Shown here: positions 17,250 through 25,998 of the stretch, piece after piece
Position numbering within the stretch: position 1 is the stretch's first letter
How the letters are laid out: each line of letters opens with the position of its first letter
Source: Candidatus Kuenenia stuttgartensis
Lineage (GTDB): Bacteria > Pseudomonadota > Alphaproteobacteria > SMXS01
DNA: 57,547 nucleotides
Direction of reading: 5' to 3'
NCBI GenBank assembly: GCA_943329845.2
Contig: CALQFM020000021.1
Location: forward strand, 1 to 57,547
Position numbers and translations under genes: made by a program
Notes under the pieces: generated by a model
Seen by the model: the letters and a program-made list of their open reading frames with translations, nothing else
Databases searched by the model: none
What the model was told of the DNA's origin: nothing

Positions 17250-18530
17250 TTACAGTCCCCTCGGTTTCGGGCCTCCCGTGGCCCAGTCCAGCAGCTCGAC
17301 CGTATGCACGACGGGCACCGACGCGCCGCCGCGAAGCTGGGTGATGCAGCCGATATTGCCGCTGGCGATGACCTGCGGCGCGGTCGCCGCGAGGCGGTCG
17401 AGCTTGCGATCGCGCAGCTGCCCGGCGATCTCGTCCTGCAGCAGGCTGTAGGTACCGGCCGAGCCGCAGCACAAATTGGCTTCCTTCGGCTCCACCACCG
17501 TGAAGCCCGCCTGGCGCAGCAGGTTGACCGGCTGGCGCGTCACCTTCTGGCCGTGCTGCAGCGAGCAGGCCGACTGGTAGGCCACGCGAAGGCCCGGCGG
17601 CGCATTGACGGGCGTTACGCCCAGCTCAAAGAGGAATTCCGACACGTCGCGGGTCAATGAGGCGATCCGCGCGCCTCGAACACCCCATTCGGGATCCCCC
17701 GCCAGCACGAAACCGTAGTCTTTCAGCATGGTGCCGCAACCCGAGGCGTTGGCGATGATGGCCTTGAGCCCCTCGCCGTCCAGTTCCTTTTCCCAGGCGG
17801 CGACGTTCGCCCTCGCCCGCTCAACGGTCGGCGTTTCCTGACCGAGATGATGGGTGATGGCGCCGCAGCAATAGGCCTCGTGCAGGATCACCACCTCGCA
17901 GCCATGGCGGCTCAGCACGCGGATGGTCGCTTCGTTGATCTCGGGACCGATGGCCTGCTGGACGCAGCCGATCAGCAGGCCGACGCGGGCGCGCCGCTCG
18001 CCCTGCGCCGCGACGCGCCGGTCGCGATCGAGCGGCTCGCCGATGAGGCCTAGGGGCGCGGTCAGCGCCATGGCGCGCAGCCGCTTCGGCAGCAGATCGG
18101 CCACGGGAAGCGCCAGCTTCGCCAGCCGTAGCGCCCAGCCGAACGGTCCGGGGCGCGGCAGCAGCCAGCCCAGCATCCGCCGGGTCAGCCGGTCGGGCAG
18201 CGGCCTGGTATAGGTGTTCTCGATATGCGCCCGGGCGGAGTCGATCAGGTGCATGTAGTTGACGCCCGACGGGCAGCCAGCCTGGCACGACAGGCAGGAC
18301 AGGCAGCGGTCCACATGCAGGACCGTGTTGTCGTCGGCCGGCTTGCCGCCTTCCAGCATCTCCTTGATCAGGTAGATGCGGCCGCGCGGGCTGTCGAGTT
18401 CGTCGCCCAGCAGAGTGTAGGTCGGGCATTGCGGCAGGCAGAAGCCGCAATGGACGCAGGTGCGCAACGCCTTCTCGGCCTCCCGCAGATGCGGGTCCGC
18501 CATTTGCTCGTCGGAAAAGAGTGTCCGCAT
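17250..18530 (-). CDS. glcF: Glycolate oxidase iron-sulfur subunit GlcF
   Basis: Electron-transfer subunit of membrane-associated glycolate dehydrogenase. Two 4Fe-4S motifs are clear: CVHCGFCLPQCP near residue 25 and CLSCLSCQAGCP near residue 75. Two CCG-type domains follow (AYCCGAITHHLG and ANLCCGSAGTYSLL), which bind further cofactors in this family. The 426 residues match the family. The start directly abuts the glcE stop with no gap, indicating one transcript glcD-glcE-glcF. Confidence 0.96.
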   Translation of the reverse strand: MRTLFSDEQMADPHLREAEKALRTCVHCGFCLPQCPTYTLLGDELDSPRGRIYLIKEMLEGGKPADDNTVLHVDRCLSCLSCQAGCPSGVNYMHLIDSARAHIENTYTRPLPDRLTRRMLGWLLPRPGPFGWALRLAKLALPVADLLPKRLRAMALTAPLGLIGEPLDRDRRVAAQGERRARVGLLIGCVQQAIGPEINEATIRVLSRHGCEVVILHEAYCCGAITHHLGQETPTVERARANVAAWEKELDGEGLKAIIANASGCGTMLKDYGFVLAGDPEWGVRGARIASLTRDVSEFLFELGVTPVNAPPGLRVAYQSACSLQHGQKVTRQPVNLLRQAGFTVVEPKEANLCCGSAGTYSLLQDEIAGQLRDRKLDRLAATAPQVIASGNIGCITQLRGGASVPVVHTVELLDWATGGPKPRGL

Positions 18531-19769
18531 TCAGGCCGCGCCGGGCAGTGAAACAGCTCCCATCCGGCCGGGGTTGAAGATGCCGCTGGGATCGAACCCA
18601 GCCTTAACACGCGCCGACAGTTTGGCAAGCCCTTCCGCCTGCGGCTGAAACACGGCTTCCTCGCGGCGCACGGCGTCCGGCGCGCGGACCAGCAGCGCGT
18701 GGCCGCCCTCGGTCATGGCAGCGCGGATGCGGGCACCCTGACCCGCTGCGGCCGATTCGTAGCCCAGCCAGATCAGGCCGCCCGCCCAGTCCATCAGCCA
18801 GGAATCGGCGCCCGACGCGGCGATGATCGCGGCGCCATTGGTCGGCGGCACCGAAACGCGCCAGACCACCTGATGGTCGGGTGGCAGCAGCCAGGCATCG
18901 CGCACTTCGGACCAGAATCGGCGGGAATTCATGCTGTGCAGTTCTTCAAGCGGCCCGAACGGCGCCACCAGCTTCTTCAGCTCCTCCATGCGGTGCGTGA
19001 CCGAGACCCCATGCCCTTCGACCCGGATGGCGGTGATCGCCCGGTCGGCCCGGCCCACATAGGGCACTTGCGAGCGCGCCGCTTCCGGGGCGGGAATATG
19101 GGCAAGGCCCGATACCTCGAACGGGCTGTTGGCGGCAGCGGTCAGCGCCTCGACGGCGCGCTCCGGCTTGAGGCCGTGGATCAGCAGGGTGTAGGTCTTT
19201 TCCGGCGCCGGCAGCACCTTCAGGGTGATTTCGGTGAACGCGCCCAGCGTGCCGTAGGCGCCGGTCATCAGCTTGTGCAGGTCATAGCCGGTGACGTTCT
19301 TAACCACCCGGCCGCCAGACTTGAAGCATTCGCCGCGGCCGTTGACCGCATGGGCGCCCAGCACGAAATCCCGCGCCGCGCCTGCCTTCACCCGGCGCGG
19401 GCCCGAGCTGCCCACCGAGATGGCGCCACCGATGGTGCCGTATTTGCTTTCGCCGCACAGCAGCCAACCCCAGTCGAGCGGCTCGAAGGCCAGCATCTGG
19501 TTGCGCTCGGCCAGCATCTGGTTGACCTGCTCCAGCGGCGTGCCGGGCCGGACGGAGATCACCAGTTCCTCCGGCTCGTAGAAAACCACGCCGGCAATAC
19601 CGGAAAGGTCGACCTTCGCCGGGATTCCGCGGCCGTTGATCTTTACCGGGCATCCGAGGCCACGTTTGGTGCCGCTGCCGACCAGTTCGAGCGGCCGCGC
19701 CTCGGCCGACGCCCAGGAGATGAGCTCGGCCAGTTCCTTCTCGTCGGTGGGTTTGTATGCACTCGTCAT
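18531..19769 (-). CDS. glcE: Glycolate oxidase subunit GlcE
   Basis: FAD-binding (PCMH-type) subunit of glycolate dehydrogenase. The start ATG 19769 gives TSAYKPTDEKELAELISWA; an upstream in-frame extension of 11 residues is less likely. FAD-domain segments include ELVGSGTKRGLG and GTIGGAISVGSSGPRR, and VKNVTGYDLHKLMTGAYGTLG is the family hallmark. At 412 residues it is normal. It is translated just before glcF. An AT-rich 143-base gap separates it from glcD, so it may have an additional promoter. Confidence 0.96.
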   Translation of the reverse strand: MTSAYKPTDEKELAELISWASAEARPLELVGSGTKRGLGCPVKINGRGIPAKVDLSGIAGVVFYEPEELVISVRPGTPLEQVNQMLAERNQMLAFEPLDWGWLLCGESKYGTIGGAISVGSSGPRRVKAGAARDFVLGAHAVNGRGECFKSGGRVVKNVTGYDLHKLMTGAYGTLGAFTEITLKVLPAPEKTYTLLIHGLKPERAVEALTAAANSPFEVSGLAHIPAPEAARSQVPYVGRADRAITAIRVEGHGVSVTHRMEELKKLVAPFGPLEELHSMNSRRFWSEVRDAWLLPPDHQVVWRVSVPPTNGAAIIAASGADSWLMDWAGGLIWLGYESAAAGQGARIRAAMTEGGHALLVRAPDAVRREEAVFQPQAEGLAKLSARVKAGFDPSGIFNPGRMGAVSLPGAA

Positions 19770-19912
19770 GGCACGATAAGAACGTGTTTTGCCGCACTGC
19801 ACAAGTCATTCAATGCCCAAAAACAGCGTGCATGAACTTTATAGTTCGACAGGAATGTATGGTATTAGACTATATATGTCAGACAGTTATAGGATATTTG
19901 TAATTGTATGTA
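19770..19912. other. AT-rich spacer between glcD and glcE
   Basis: This 143-base stretch inside the glc cluster is strikingly AT-rich compared with its neighbours, particularly 19835-19912. No coding frame or clean hairpin is seen. It could hold a secondary promoter for glcEF or mark an old insertion; I found no convincing -35/-10 pair. Confidence 0.5.
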
Positions 19913-21406
19913 TCAGAATCTCGGCAACTCCGGAAATGCCGTTTTCCCCTTGTGAACGTGCATTGCACCCAATTCCGCGCAGCGGTGCAGCGTGGGGAAG
20001 ACCTTGCCGGGATTGAGGTGCTGGCCCGGGTCGAATGCGCACTTCAGCCGCTGCTGCTGCTGCATGTCCAGGTCGGTGAACATTTCCGGCATCAGGTCGC
20101 GCTTTTCGGTGCCGACGCCGTGCTCGCCGGTCAGCACGCCGCCCACCGAAACGCACAGCCGCAGGATGTCGTGCCCCAGATGCTCGGCCGCCTCCATTTC
20201 GCCCGGCACATTGGCATCGTAGAGGATCAGCGGGTGCAGGTTGCCGTCGCCGACATGAAACACGTTGGCGATGGTCAGCCCCGAGGCACGCGACAACTCG
20301 CCGATGCGCGCCAGCACCGGCGCCAGCTTGTTGCGCGGGATGGTGCCGTCGAGCACGTAATAGTCGGGCTTCATCTTGGCAGCCGCCGGGAACGCCGACT
20401 TGCGTCCCAGCCAGAACAGCAGCCGCTCCTCCTCGGACTGCGACGCGCGCACGCCGATGGCGCCGTTCCGGGTCGCAATGGCGGTCACCCGCTCGATCAG
20501 GTAGTCGACCTCGGCGGCCGGACCATCCAACTCGCAGATCAGGATGGCTGCGGCGTCCGCCGGATATCCCGGCGCGCAATATTCCTCGACCGCGTCGATG
20601 GTGATGCGGTCCATCATCTCCATCCCGGCCGGGATGATGCCCGAAGCGATGACGTCGGCGACGCAGGCGCCGCCCGCCTCGATGCTGTCGAACGACACCA
20701 GCAGGGCGCGCACGGTCTCGGGCTTGGGCAGGATGCGCACGGTGACCTCGGTGATCACGCCCAGCAGGCCTTCCGAGCCGGTGATGATGCTCAGCAGGTC
20801 GTAGCCTTCCGGGTCGAGGTGCTTGCCGCCGACGCGCAGTACCTCGCCGTCCATGGTCACCAGTTCGACGCCCAGGATGTTGTTCACCGTCAGGCCGTAT
20901 TTCAGGCAGTGCACGCCGCCAGAGTTCTGCGCGACGTTGCCGCCGATGGTGCAGGCGATCTGGCTCGAGGGATCGGGCGCGTAATAGAAGCCGTCGTCCT
21001 CGACCGCCCTGGTGATCCCGAGATTGGTCACGCCCGGCTGCGCGACCACGACCCGGTTGGCGTAGTCGACGTCGAGGATGCGGTTGAACTTGGTCATGGC
21101 CAGCAGCACGCCGCCCGGCACCGGCGTCGCGCCGCCTGAGAGCCCGGTGCCCGCGCCGCGCGGCACGACAGGCACGCCGAACTCCCGGCACAGCCTCAGC
21201 ACCTCGGAAACCTGCGCCACGGTCTCCGGCAGCACGACGATGCCGGGCATCTGCCGGTGCATGGTCTGCGCATCGGTCTCGAACGGCTTGCGGGCGATGG
21301 TGTCGGTGACGACGCACTCCGGCGGCAGCACCTGGCGGAAGCGCGCGGCAAGCGCCGAGAGGTCGGCGGTGATGGGTTCGGGGGCGATGACGTTCATGAT
21401 GGGCAC
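19913..21406 (-). CDS. glcD: Glycolate oxidase subunit GlcD (FAD-linked)
   Basis: Catalytic flavoprotein subunit oxidising glycolate to glyoxylate. The PCMH FAD domain shows VVPRGAGTGLSGGATPVPGG and GGNVAQNSGGVHCLKYG. The C-terminal FAD-oxidase domain includes HVGDGNLHPLILYD, SVGGVLTGEHGVGTEKR and the typical final residues LHRCAELGAMHVHKG. Start is ATG 21406 or the in-frame ATG 21397. It heads the glcDEF run; glyoxylate-handling genes are not adjacent. A long palindrome lies immediately upstream. Confidence 0.96.
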   Translation of the reverse strand: MPIMNVIAPEPITADLSALAARFRQVLPPECVVTDTIARKPFETDAQTMHRQMPGIVVLPETVAQVSEVLRLCREFGVPVVPRGAGTGLSGGATPVPGGVLLAMTKFNRILDVDYANRVVVAQPGVTNLGITRAVEDDGFYYAPDPSSQIACTIGGNVAQNSGGVHCLKYGLTVNNILGVELVTMDGEVLRVGGKHLDPEGYDLLSIITGSEGLLGVITEVTVRILPKPETVRALLVSFDSIEAGGACVADVIASGIIPAGMEMMDRITIDAVEEYCAPGYPADAAAILICELDGPAAEVDYLIERVTAIATRNGAIGVRASQSEEERLLFWLGRKSAFPAAAKMKPDYYVLDGTIPRNKLAPVLARIGELSRASGLTIANVFHVGDGNLHPLILYDANVPGEMEAAEHLGHDILRLCVSVGGVLTGEHGVGTEKRDLMPEMFTDLDMQQQQRLKCAFDPGQHLNPGKVFPTLHRCAELGAMHVHKGKTAFPELPRF

Positions 21407-21420
21407 TATATACCCTTTAT

Positions 21421-21506
21421 TGTCATCCCGGCGGAAGCCGGGACCCAGGGGATCGTAGAGTACAACCCATTCCCCGTTCTGGGTCCCGGCTTCCGCCGGG
21501 ATGACA
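21421..21506. repeat. Palindromic repeat, TGTCATCCCGGC family (perfect 27-bp arms)
   Basis: Arms at 21421-21447 and 21480-21506 are perfect reverse complements, separated by 32 bases. Each arm itself contains a smaller palindrome (CCCGGCNNNAGCCGGG). It fills most of the 118-base gap between glcD and the carboxylase gene. Related units occur at 24793, 32941 and 56186. No T-tract follows, so a simple terminator is not indicated. Confidence 0.93.
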
Positions 21507-21524
21507 AGGAAATGAAGCGCACCC

Positions 21525-23057
21525 CTAAAACTTCACCGGCCAGTTCGACAGCCTGTGTTCTCCCACGCCGCCGGGCCTCGCATGCGCCGCCAGCGCGCGG
21601 ATGATGAAATCCCGCGTCTCCAGCGGGTCGATCACCGCCTGCGTGGCGAACGCCTCGGCGAAGTCGAAGGCGGAGGTTTCGCCGGAGACCGCGTCCAGCA
21701 TGGCGCCGAACTTCTCCGGGTCGTCCTCGTGTTTCACGCCATAGACCACGTTCACCGCCGTCGCCGGGTCCATGAAGCTGATCTCGGCGCCGGGCCAGCA
21801 GGCGGTTTCGCTGGCACGGCCGACGAACATGTTGTGCAACGCCATGCCGAACGCCTTGCGCAGGATCACCGTGACCGTCGGCACGGTCACCTGGTCGAGC
21901 GCCAGGATCCAGTTCATGATCTTGGCGCCCAGCTTCTCCTTCTCGCCGGTGCGGCCGATGAAGAAGCCCGGCGTGTCGGCGAGGAACACCAAGGGCACGT
22001 TGAAGCTGTCGCACAGCACGATGAACGCCAGCACCTTGTCGCAGGCCTCGGCGTCGAACGCGCCGCCCTTGAACAGGGGATTGGACGCGACGATGCCGAT
22101 GCTCCTGCCACCGAGGCGCGCGAAGCCGGTCACCGCCACCTTGGCGAAGCTGTCCTTCAGCGGAAACCACGAACCCTTGTCGGCGATGATCTCGATCGCC
22201 TTGCGCATGTCGTAGACCTTGGTGCGCTGTTCCGGGACCACCTTCAGCAGCCTTTCCTGGTCCTCGCCCGATCCCTCCGGAATCGGCGCGTCGGGCGGCG
22301 ACTCGCCATTGTTGGACGGCAGATAGCTCAGGAACCGGCGGATGATGCGCAGCGCATCCTCGTCGGTATCAGCGACGGCGTCGATCATGCCGGTCTGCTG
22401 CGCATGGACGCGCCAGCCGCCCAGCTCTTCCGGATCGACCGGCTCGCTGATCGCCAGCTCGGTCACCCGCGGCGAAGCGACGCCCATGATCGCGCCCTTG
22501 CGCATCACCACGAAGTCCGAGACCATGGCCTGCCAAGTCGAGCCGCCGAAGCTCTGGCCCAGGATCGCCGAGACCCAGGGCACGACCCTGCCCTTCTGGT
22601 AGGAGCCGCCGGCGAAGCCGATGATGGTGTCGGCCATGCCGCGCGCGCCCATGGCGTCCGGGATGCGCGAGCCCGAGCATTCGCCCAGCTCGATCAGCGG
22701 AAAGCCCGAGCGCTGGGCCGCTTTCTTGACGTAGCCGTGTTTCTTGCCGGCGATGGCCGCCGACGACGCGCCGAGCACGGAAAAGTCCGAGGCGCAGACC
22801 CCCACGCGACGCCCGTCGATCTCGCCGAACCCGCTGACGACGCCGTCGGCCGGGGTCTTCTCGCGGATTTCGGGCCGGTCGGCGACGGCGAGCTGGCCGA
22901 TCTCGTGGAAGCTGCCCGTGTCGAGCAGCGCGTAGACTCGCTGCCGGGCATTGAGCAGGCCGTTTTCGGCCATGCTCGCGAGAATGCGCGGCGAGCCCAT
23001 CGCCTTCGCCTTTTTCTGTCGGCGGCGCAGTTCGGCGCGCTTTTCATCGAAACTCAT
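21525..23057 (-). CDS. Acyl-CoA carboxylase, carboxyltransferase beta subunit
   Basis: 510-residue biotin-dependent carboxyltransferase of the propionyl-/methylmalonyl-CoA carboxylase class. The N-terminal crotonase-like half carries SGSRIPDAMGARG, and the C-terminal half shows GGRSIGIVASNPLFKGG and PLVFLADTPGFFIG. The recognisable final segment includes VNVVYG rather than the canonical GAVNILYR form, suggesting an atypical substrate. No biotin carboxylase/BCCP alpha subunit is in the window, so its partner must be elsewhere. It is divergent from the Rieske oxygenase at 23153. Confidence 0.92.
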   Translation of the reverse strand: MSFDEKRAELRRRQKKAKAMGSPRILASMAENGLLNARQRVYALLDTGSFHEIGQLAVADRPEIREKTPADGVVSGFGEIDGRRVGVCASDFSVLGASSAAIAGKKHGYVKKAAQRSGFPLIELGECSGSRIPDAMGARGMADTIIGFAGGSYQKGRVVPWVSAILGQSFGGSTWQAMVSDFVVMRKGAIMGVASPRVTELAISEPVDPEELGGWRVHAQQTGMIDAVADTDEDALRIIRRFLSYLPSNNGESPPDAPIPEGSGEDQERLLKVVPEQRTKVYDMRKAIEIIADKGSWFPLKDSFAKVAVTGFARLGGRSIGIVASNPLFKGGAFDAEACDKVLAFIVLCDSFNVPLVFLADTPGFFIGRTGEKEKLGAKIMNWILALDQVTVPTVTVILRKAFGMALHNMFVGRASETACWPGAEISFMDPATAVNVVYGVKHEDDPEKFGAMLDAVSGETSAFDFAEAFATQAVIDPLETRDFIIRALAAHARPGGVGEHRLSNWPVKF

Positions 23058-23152
23058 GGTCCCTCCCCTTGATTGCCGGGAGCCTAGCAGGCAGGTCCCC
23101 GCCGCGCTAGGATACCGCCCGGTAAGCGGGCCTGGGGAGGACGCGGAGTATC

Positions 23153-24529
23153 ATGAAGTTCAGCAAATTTTCCGAACGGGCCTACGACCACAAGACCGGA
23201 TGGCGGATCAACCCGGACGCCGGCGAAAGCGCACCTGAGCGCAAGTTCCCGTATATCGACAACGGCACCGGATTCGTCGAGGCCAACCGTTACTACGACC
23301 CCGGTTTCGCCCAGGCGGAATGGGAGCGGCTGTGGACGCGGGTCTGGCTGATCGCCGGACGCGCCTCGGACATCCCCAATGTCGGCGACTGGTTCAAATT
23401 CGATATCGGGAACCAGAGCCTGATCGTCGTCCGCTCGGCCGAGGGAATCCGCGCGTTCCACAATGTCTGCCACCACCGCGGCAACCGGCTGGTGATGGCC
23501 GATTTCGGCCATGCCGAGCACTTCACCTGCGCGTTCCATTCCTGGCAGTGGAACATCGACGGCAGCCTCAACCGGATCACCGACCGCGACACGTTCCGCG
23601 ACCCGGTCATCTGCGACGAACCGGGACTGACGCCCGTCGCGCTGGACCAGTGGGGCGGCTTCGTCTTCGTCAACCTGGACGCCAATCCGTCACGCAGCCT
23701 GCAGGAGTTCCTCGGCGCCGTCCCCGCCCAGCTGGCGCCGTTCCACTTCGAGGACATGGTGGTGGTGAAGGACGTGCAGACGCGCTGGCCCGCCAACTGG
23801 AAGACGGCGCTCGATGCGTTCCTCGAGAGCTACCACGTCCACGCCGTCCATTCGGAGATCCTCGGCTTCTACGACGACTACTACCAGCAATGGGACCTGC
23901 TGGAGAACGGCATGAGCCGCATGCTGATGGAGTTCGCCACCGTCAGCCCGCGCGTCGAGGACCAGCAAACCGTCAACGACGGCCTGATCATGATGCTGCA
24001 GGATGCGGGCATGGACCCGGAGACATTCAAAGGCACCGCCGGCGACGTCCGCAAGGCGATCCAGCGGCACAAGATTCCGGCTTACGCCAAGGCCGGAAAG
24101 TGGTTCGACGGGCTGGTCGAGAACCAGGCGACCGACGACTGGGCCTATTTCATCTTCCCCAACGTCACCCTGAACATCCATCCGGAAGGCTTCCTGTTCC
24201 AGCGCTTCCGCCCCGACCCGCGCGATCCCGAAAGCTTCGTCTACGACGTCCAGGTGATCCTGCAGCCGGTCGAGAACGCCAAGCCGCCGGTCTACATGGG
24301 CGTCGAGGACGGTACCGACTGTTCTGGCAACACCCGCCCGGAGCGACAGCACATCAGGCACGGCGAACCGGGCCTGGGCTTCGTGCTGCAGCAGGACTCG
24401 GTGCTGGTGCCGGTGGTGCAGCAGGGCCTGCGCTCGCGTGCGTTCAAGGGCGCGCGCTTCAGCGAGCAGGAGCAGCGCCTGCGGCATTTCCACGCGGAGC
24501 TGGACCGGTATATCGCCGGGGAGAAATAG
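23153..24529 (+). CDS. Rieske non-heme iron oxygenase, alpha subunit (1)
   Basis: 458-residue aromatic-ring-hydroxylating-type oxygenase. The Rieske 2Fe-2S ligands are Cys106/His108 (VCHHRGN) and Cys126/His129 (CAFHSW). The mononuclear iron site is in DAFLESYHVHAVHSE, with H-x4-H. ATG 23153 begins MKFSKFSERAYDHK after a GGGGAGG ribosome site. No beta subunit or reductase is adjacent. It closely resembles oxygenase 3 at 54795 in spacing and in its last residues (HFHxELDRYxxGEK), so the two are paralogues. Substrate unknown. Confidence 0.93.
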   Translation: MKFSKFSERAYDHKTGWRINPDAGESAPERKFPYIDNGTGFVEANRYYDPGFAQAEWERLWTRVWLIAGRASDIPNVGDWFKFDIGNQSLIVVRSAEGIRAFHNVCHHRGNRLVMADFGHAEHFTCAFHSWQWNIDGSLNRITDRDTFRDPVICDEPGLTPVALDQWGGFVFVNLDANPSRSLQEFLGAVPAQLAPFHFEDMVVVKDVQTRWPANWKTALDAFLESYHVHAVHSEILGFYDDYYQQWDLLENGMSRMLMEFATVSPRVEDQQTVNDGLIMMLQDAGMDPETFKGTAGDVRKAIQRHKIPAYAKAGKWFDGLVENQATDDWAYFIFPNVTLNIHPEGFLFQRFRPDPRDPESFVYDVQVILQPVENAKPPVYMGVEDGTDCSGNTRPERQHIRHGEPGLGFVLQQDSVLVPVVQQGLRSRAFKGARFSEQEQRLRHFHAELDRYIAGEK

Positions 24530-24535
24530 GCTGCG

Positions 24536-24655
24536 ATGCGCGAGGAAAACAGCCGCCTGCTTGACCGATTGATCTGGCGGCGTCGCCTGATCCGCATTAT
24601 CACTCCAGGACTGGTTCTCGTCGTGATCGTGAGCATCCTCCTGGGATTACGGTGA
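24536..24655 (+). CDS. Small membrane protein, 39 residues (hypothetical)
   Basis: A short frame starting 6 bases after the oxygenase stop encodes a charged N-terminus (MREENSRLLDRLIWRRR) followed by one hydrophobic helix (IITPGLVLVVIVSILLG). The topology, a positively charged segment then a single membrane span, is typical of real small membrane proteins, and the position suggests co-translation with the oxygenase gene. Against it, no good ribosome site is visible apart from the GGGGAG before the oxygenase stop, and its last codons run into the repeat that starts at 24651. Confidence 0.5.
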   Translation: MREENSRLLDRLIWRRRLIRIITPGLVLVVIVSILLGLR

Positions 24656-24740
24656 CAGTGCATTAAATTAATAGTCCAGAGCGCGCTCACACCCGGCAAG
24701 TGTGGGCCGAAGTCGATGCCGAATTAACTGCACTGTCACC
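24651..24740. repeat. GGTGACAGTGCA inverted repeat, REP/MITE-like element
   Basis: Arms GGTGACAGTGCA (24651-24662) and TGCACTGTCACC (24729-24740) are perfect complements, and the match continues inward over TTAAATT/AATTAA. The 66-base interior is non-coding. This GGTGACAG...CTGTCACC form resembles palindromes scattered in bacterial genomes with REP-associated transposases, though no such transposase is present here. A shorter relative is at 46040-46081. Confidence 0.78.
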
Positions 24741-24792
24741 ATATTGCTTTCTGATTTCCGCCATGCCTGAAGTGTTCGTGCGCTATGAAGAG

Positions 24793-24821
24793 CTGGGTCC
24801 CCGCGTGCGCGGGGATGACGA
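24793..24821. repeat. Single arm of the CTGGGTCCCCGCGTGCGCGGGGATGACG repeat
   Basis: One repeat arm, nearly identical to 33015-33042, with an internal CCCCGCGTGCGCGGGG palindrome. The partner arm is not found nearby, so it is a solitary half unit, located between the MITE-like element and the end of the methyltransferase gene. Confidence 0.8.
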
Positions 24822-24842
24822 GCTATATTAAAGACTTAGCTC

Positions 24843-25541
24843 TTACTTCCGCGCAACGTAGATGGAGAACGGCGGTACCTTGTGCTCGTTGATCCACGGA
24901 TAGCCGTCTTCGGGCGAACCCATCGGCTGGTGCAGGCGCACGACCGTCAGGCCGGCACCCGCGAACGCCTTGCGGTAGTCGGCGTCGCTCCAGTAGTAGT
25001 CGACCAGTTCCAGCCCCACTTCCGTCAGGAACACGCGGACGGCGTCGCCCGACTTGCAGTCGCGGTTCTCGGGGTAGTCGACCTTCACCGTCAGCCATTC
25101 ACGGGCGTACAGTTCCTCGGCGCCGATCAGCAGGATGAAGACGCCGCCTGGCTTGAGCACGCGGCGGATCTCGGCGGCGGCCTCGGTCATGCCCGCGACG
25201 GTCGGGATCTCGAAGAACACCAGCGACGAGAATGCCAGGTCGAAGCTGCCATCGGGGAACGGCAGGTGGGCGGGTTCGATCTTCAGGTACTCGCCCGCGG
25301 GGTCGAGTTCGCGGGCGGTGTCCAGCATCGCATCGGAGATATCTACACCGGTCACCTCGAAGCCCAGCCGCTTCAGCAGACGGCTGGAGCGGCCCGCGCC
25401 GCAGCCATAGTCCAGCGCCCTGCCGCCCGCGGCATGCTGCGAGATCAGCCACGGGACGTCGCGGAACGCCAGGTACATGGTGCCGGTGAATTCGGCGCGC
25501 CCGTAGTCGTCCGCCGTATCCGAGTAGTCGTTTGTCGGCAC
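24843..25541 (-). CDS. Class I SAM-dependent methyltransferase
   Basis: 232-residue methyltransferase. SAM motif I reads ALDYGCGAGRSSRLLKRLG, motif II GVDISDAML, and motif post-I PFPDGSFDLAFSSLVFFEIP, followed by RVLKPGGVFILLIG. The open frame extends upstream, but only the part after 25541 is homologous; GTG 25541 is one base after the stop of the SnoaL-like gene and gives the right length. The acceptor substrate is not predictable; the family contains UbiE-like and small-molecule methyltransferases. Confidence 0.87.
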   Translation of the reverse strand: MPTNDYSDTADDYGRAEFTGTMYLAFRDVPWLISQHAAGGRALDYGCGAGRSSRLLKRLGFEVTGVDISDAMLDTARELDPAGEYLKIEPAHLPFPDGSFDLAFSSLVFFEIPTVAGMTEAAAEIRRVLKPGGVFILLIGAEELYAREWLTVKVDYPENRDCKSGDAVRVFLTEVGLELVDYYWSDADYRKAFAGAGLTVVRLHQPMGSPEDGYPWINEHKVPPFSIYVARK

Positions 25542-25542
25542 G

Positions 25543-25959
25543 TCAAGCGCCCGGCTGAAGACTGGCGAGCACCGGCTGGAGCTGGAAGATTTCCCAGAAT
25601 TTGACGATCTTGCCATCGCGGAAGGTGAAGATGTCCACCTTCTGCACCTCGTGGATGCGGGCCGACCCTTTCGAGCGGAAGCTGACCTTGCACAGGAAGG
25701 CGATCTGATCGTCGTCGCCCATGTGATCGAGCAGGTCGAACGCCACCACGTCCACCGCCCCGGCAACCGCCTCGAAGAAGGCGGCGACGCCGGCCTTGCC
25801 CTTCCAGGTGCCTGACCATGGCAACGTGCCCGGCTGGCCCACGGAGCACCATTCGACGTCGTCGGAGACAGCATCAACCAGCGGCGCGACATCGCCCGCG
25901 GCACGCCTGCCATAGAGGAATGTCAGCAAGTCCACATGATTGCGCGCGGCGCTCATCAC
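25543..25959 (-). CDS. SnoaL/NTF2-fold protein
   Basis: 138-residue alpha+beta-barrel protein. The pattern LLTFLYGRRAAGDVAPLVDAV, then WSGTWKGKAGVAAFFEAV and DIFTFRDGKIVKFWEIF is that of SnoaL-like polyketide cyclases, ketosteroid isomerase relatives and limonene-epoxide-hydrolase-like proteins. Catalytic residues vary in this fold, so an enzymatic role is not certain. It is one base from the methyltransferase gene and about 40 bases after the acyl-CoA dehydrogenase stop, all on one strand, which suggests one catabolic transcript. Confidence 0.83.
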   Translation of the reverse strand: MMSAARNHVDLLTFLYGRRAAGDVAPLVDAVSDDVEWCSVGQPGTLPWSGTWKGKAGVAAFFEAVAGAVDVVAFDLLDHMGDDDQIAFLCKVSFRSKGSARIHEVQKVDIFTFRDGKIVKFWEIFQLQPVLASLQPGA

Positions 25960-25998
25960 CGTCCCTCCGGTATCGACCCCCTCGATATGGCGGGTAGT

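Noticed and set aside
21421-21506. The palindromes as CRISPR repeats.
   Set aside because: Arms occur as inverted pairs, not as direct repeats with uniform spacers, and no cas gene is present.
25541-25543. Methyltransferase fused to the SnoaL-like gene in one long frame.
   Set aside because: The upstream part of that frame is out of phase with the real SnoaL gene and carries no homology; the one-base spacing and family length support a GTG start at 25541.
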